Of a stretch of DNA of 7,882 nucleotides, positions 6,357 to 7,882 are shown piece by piece. Source of the DNA: Gammaproteobacteria bacterium (GTDB lineage: Bacteria > Pseudomonadota > Gammaproteobacteria > Steroidobacterales > Steroidobacteraceae); contig RGYP01000076.1 in the NCBI GenBank assembly GCA_010031985.1, positions 1 through 7,882 on the forward strand, in the 5' to 3' direction. The translations under genes and the position numbers were made by a program. Position 1 is the first letter of the stretch. Every line of letters begins with the position of its first letter. Below the pieces are notes generated by a model. It searched no databases and was not told where the DNA came from. It saw only the letters and a program-made list of their open reading frames with translations.

Positions 6357-7465
6357 ATCCCCATTTCCATGAACAGTACGGCGAATAGCGCGTCGGCGAG
6401 AATGACCAGGAAAATCGACTGCACCACCGCCACGGTGGTGAGCCGGCCGAGTTCGCGCGACGAGCCGCGAACCTGCAAGCCGCGATAGGTTCCAGAGCCT
6501 GCGATCAGCAGGGCGAAGACCGGCGCCTTGACGAGCCCCGCCCAGAAGGTGAACTCTGCCACCGATTCCTCGACGCGCTGGAAGTACTGCACGAGAGGCA
6601 TGTCGAGCAGGTAGTGACAAAGCAACGCTCCACCCAGCACACCCACGGCGTCCGCAATCACGGTCAACAGCGGTAGCGCAATCACGAGGCCGATCCAGCG
6701 CGGCAAGATCAGCACTTCGATCGGTTCGACGCCGGTGGCCTTCAGTGCGTCGACCTCCTGGTTGAGTCGCATCGCGCCGATCTCCGCGGCGAACGCACTA
6801 CCCGAACGCCCTGCGACGATGATGGCCGTGAGCAGCACGCCGAGCTCGCGCAACACTCCCACGGTCACGAGGTCGACGACAAAGATATCGGCGCCGAATT
6901 TCTGCAGTTGCTGCGCGCCCATGTAGGCAATGATCACGCTGATCAGGAAAGCGATCAGTGCGACGATCGGGATGGCATGGATACCGGTTTCGTAGACGTG
7001 ACGCGCAATCGAGATCGGTCGCCAAACGCGCGGATCGAGAAACCCTCGAGCGAAACGCAAGGCCGTCTCGCCGAGGAAAGCGAGCCCGCTCAGCGCAGCC
7101 TGCCAACGATCGATGACGCTACGACCAAGCGCCGTGACCGGTTGCAGCGGTCGCTCGAGGCGGGTGACGACCGATTCACCGTCATGGCCCAGGGTTTGTG
7201 CGACCAAGCGAACGGTTGGCGGACGATCGCCGAGATAACTCACCGACAAACCAGCGGCCGTCGCGCGTTTTTCGAGGTCGTAAAGCAGCCAAGCACCCGA
7301 AAGATCGAGCGTGACGACTTCACGGCAATCGATTTCGAGCTGGCGAAGGCCAGAGAAATCGAGGGCGAGCACAGCGGGCTCGAGCGCACCCACTCGGCGC
7401 GCTGTCCACGCCCCTTCGACCGAAAGGCAGAGCGCCGAGTCGCGCCTTGCCTCCCGGAGGGACAT
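6353..7465 (-). CDS. MlaE family permease with fused N-terminal STAS (MlaB-like) domain
   Basis: A 370-residue fusion. Residues 1 to about 92 look like a STAS domain: a beta strand with VTLDLSGAWLLYDLEKRA (51-68) corresponds to the phosphorylation-loop and helix region of anti-sigma antagonist-like folds, here with Asp-Leu-Ser-Gly. Residues about 125-370 are an MlaE permease with an amphipathic first helix and about five membrane segments (near 163-182, 200-219, 255-285, 310-325, 345-368). The family core RELGVLLTAIIVAGRSGSAFAAEIGAMRLNQEVDALKATG lies at 206-245. In E. coli the STAS subunit MlaB is a separate gene; here it is covalently joined, a known variant. I chose the ATG at 7463-7465 because it shares one base with the CDGSH stop (TGATG); an ATG 10 codons upstream (7495) is possible. 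It is the first gene of the transporter set proper. Confidence 0.92.
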   Translation of the reverse strand: MSLREARRDSALCLSVEGAWTARRVGALEPAVLALDFSGLRQLEIDCREVVTLDLSGAWLLYDLEKRATAAGLSVSYLGDRPPTVRLVAQTLGHDGESVVTRLERPLQPVTALGRSVIDRWQAALSGLAFLGETALRFARGFLDPRVWRPISIARHVYETGIHAIPIVALIAFLISVIIAYMGAQQLQKFGADIFVVDLVTVGVLRELGVLLTAIIVAGRSGSAFAAEIGAMRLNQEVDALKATGVEPIEVLILPRWIGLVIALPLLTVIADAVGVLGGALLCHYLLDMPLVQYFQRVEESVAEFTFWAGLVKAPVFALLIAGSGTYRGLQVRGSSRELGRLTTVAVVQSIFLVILADALFAVLFMEMGI

Positions 7466-7656
7466 CAGGCGAGGTTCTTGTGGGATCCGTCGCACATCGG
7501 CGCTTTGGCCGTGTGCTTGCAGCCGCAGAACCAGACTTTGCCGGTTTTGTCCGCGTCGTATTTCATGGGCACGAATTCGGAGCCCTTGTGCGAGCCGTCA
7601 CAAAACGGCTGTTTTGCCGACTTGCCGCAGGTGCACCACCAATAGGTCTTCCCGTG
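7465..7656 (-). CDS. CDGSH iron-sulfur domain (no start codon in its own frame)
   Basis: About 60 residues carry two CDGSH-type [2Fe-2S] motifs. The first is WCTCGKSAKQPFCDGSHKG, the second WFCGCKHTAKAPMCDGSH; each gives three Cys and one His, as in mitoNEET-like two-cluster proteins. The stop TGA (7465-7467) shares one base with the permease ATG. The problem is the 5' side: between the domain and the right window edge this frame has no ATG, GTG or CTG, and only a TTG at 7881; the residues it would add are Arg-rich shadow sequence of another frame. One extra G in the GGG run read from 7653 to 7651 would join the upstream frame to give HVYTGKTYWWCTCGKS, which is how CDGSH proteins normally enter the first motif. 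So it is most likely the 3' part of a frameshifted gene, or of a gene with an unrecognised start. Confidence 0.75.
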   Translation of the reverse strand, partial: HGKTYWWCTCGKSAKQPFCDGSHKGSEFVPMKYDADKTGKVWFCGCKHTAKAPMCDGSHKNLA

Positions 7657-7882
7657 TAGACGTGCAGCTCGCCCAGCAGCGGCAGCGCACTCAGATGCTC
7701 GGAGGCGACGCGGATCGATTCGCGGATGTGCTCCGCGGACCCCCTGCCGTCGACGTCGGCGATGCCGAAGCCGGATCGGAAAAATCCGGTCAGTCGATAG
7801 GCAATGAGCTGAGCCACGTGGCTGGTGTCGAAGACGATGTCCTCGAAAAGAGCGAGCAATGCGGGCGGCAACACTGCCCAAA
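7563..7882 (-). CDS. Unrecognised coding frame, partial (5' end outside window), possibly fused to CDGSH domain
   Basis: A frame entering from the right edge reads WAVLPPALLALFEDIVFDTS, then HVAQLIAYRLTGFF, GFGIADVDGRGSAEHIRES, ASEHLSALPLLGELHVYTG. It has normal amino-acid composition with alternating helix-like stretches, unlike the Arg-rich shadow in the frame carrying CDGSH. I do not recognise the family. The frame stays open to a stop at 7563-7565, but from about 7651 onward the real coding signal moves to the -1 frame that carries the CDGSH motifs; the last 29 residues of this frame are therefore probably not a natural C terminus. It may be the first part of a two-domain protein ending in CDGSH, broken by a one-base deletion or a sequencing error. 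A single gene of about 7465-7882 and beyond is the alternative reading. Confidence 0.55.
   Translation of the reverse strand, partial: WAVLPPALLALFEDIVFDTSHVAQLIAYRLTGFFRSGFGIADVDGRGSAEHIRESIRVASEHLSALPLLGELHVYTGRPIGGAPAASRQNSRFVTARTRAPNSCP

Noticed and set aside
5583..6488. Long + strand open frame antisense to the ATPase gene
   Set aside because: It has no family motif and mirrors a complete MlaF-like ATPase; such antisense frames are common in high-GC DNA.
6908..7645. + strand open frame antisense to the STAS-permease and CDGSH region
   Set aside because: No domain is recognisable and the - strand holds conserved MlaE, STAS and CDGSH motifs.
7648..7658. Programmed -1 frameshift at G-GGA-AGA
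   Set aside because: The A-site codon would re-pair poorly after slipping, and I see no obvious strong stimulatory stem or upstream Shine-Dalgarno-like element; an indel is simpler.
1..7882. CRISPR arrays, insertion sequences, attachment sites, tRNA or rRNA genes, phage genes
   Set aside because: I searched by eye for regular repeats, transposase motifs, terminal inverted repeats and tRNA-like cloverleafs and found none.

Overview
The window is compact, high-GC bacterial DNA with almost every base coding. The gene types point to a Gammaproteobacterium: a YheS-type ABC-F ATPase, an XthA exonuclease III, and an MCE lipid transporter with a PqiC-type lipoprotein. An unclassified lineage near Xanthomonadales, Nevskiales or Steroidobacterales would fit, but this is inference from family types and composition only. 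I see no insertion sequence, CRISPR array, prophage, tRNA or rRNA.

Layout. (1) 1-521, + strand: the 3' part of exonuclease III, cut by the window edge. (2) 480-1833, - strand: a two-gene unit, a FrnE-like DsbA-family oxidoreductase followed by an M15 D,D-carboxypeptidase-like peptidase; the peptidase runs tail-to-tail into xthA with a 42-base overlap. (3) 1865-3775, + strand: a full YheS-like ABC-F ATPase, diverging from the oxidoreductase across only 31 bases. (4) 3776-3968: the only real intergenic region. On the - strand it holds an AT-rich dyad, a near-consensus sigma70 promoter (TTGACA, 16-base spacer, TAGAAT) and, about 35 bases past the predicted start site, a perfect intrinsic terminator. 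Together these look like a free-standing small RNA gene of about 65 nt. (5) 3969-7465, - strand: an MCE lipid-transport operon in the order permease with N-terminal STAS domain, ATPase, membrane-anchored MCE protein, PqiC-type lipoprotein. (6) 7465-7882, - strand: a CDGSH iron-sulfur domain directly upstream of that operon, joined out of frame to an unrecognised coding frame that enters from the right edge.

How the genes fit together. The four transporter genes overlap at each junction (4, 11 and 4 bases), so they are probably translationally coupled. They can supply the inner-membrane ABC motor (permease, ATPase and built-in STAS subunit), the periplasmic MCE ring or tube, and an outer-membrane lipoprotein that receives it. 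No MlaC-like periplasmic shuttle is present; the PqiC-type lipoprotein suggests a PqiABC-like bridge rather than a classic Mla shuttle. The CDGSH stop codon shares one base with the permease start codon, so that domain is in the same transcription unit.

The two observations most worth following are the candidate small RNA at about 3802-3868 and the reading-frame break at about 7651-7655. At the break, the CDGSH domain has no usable start codon of its own and lies in the -1 frame of a convincing upstream coding frame.
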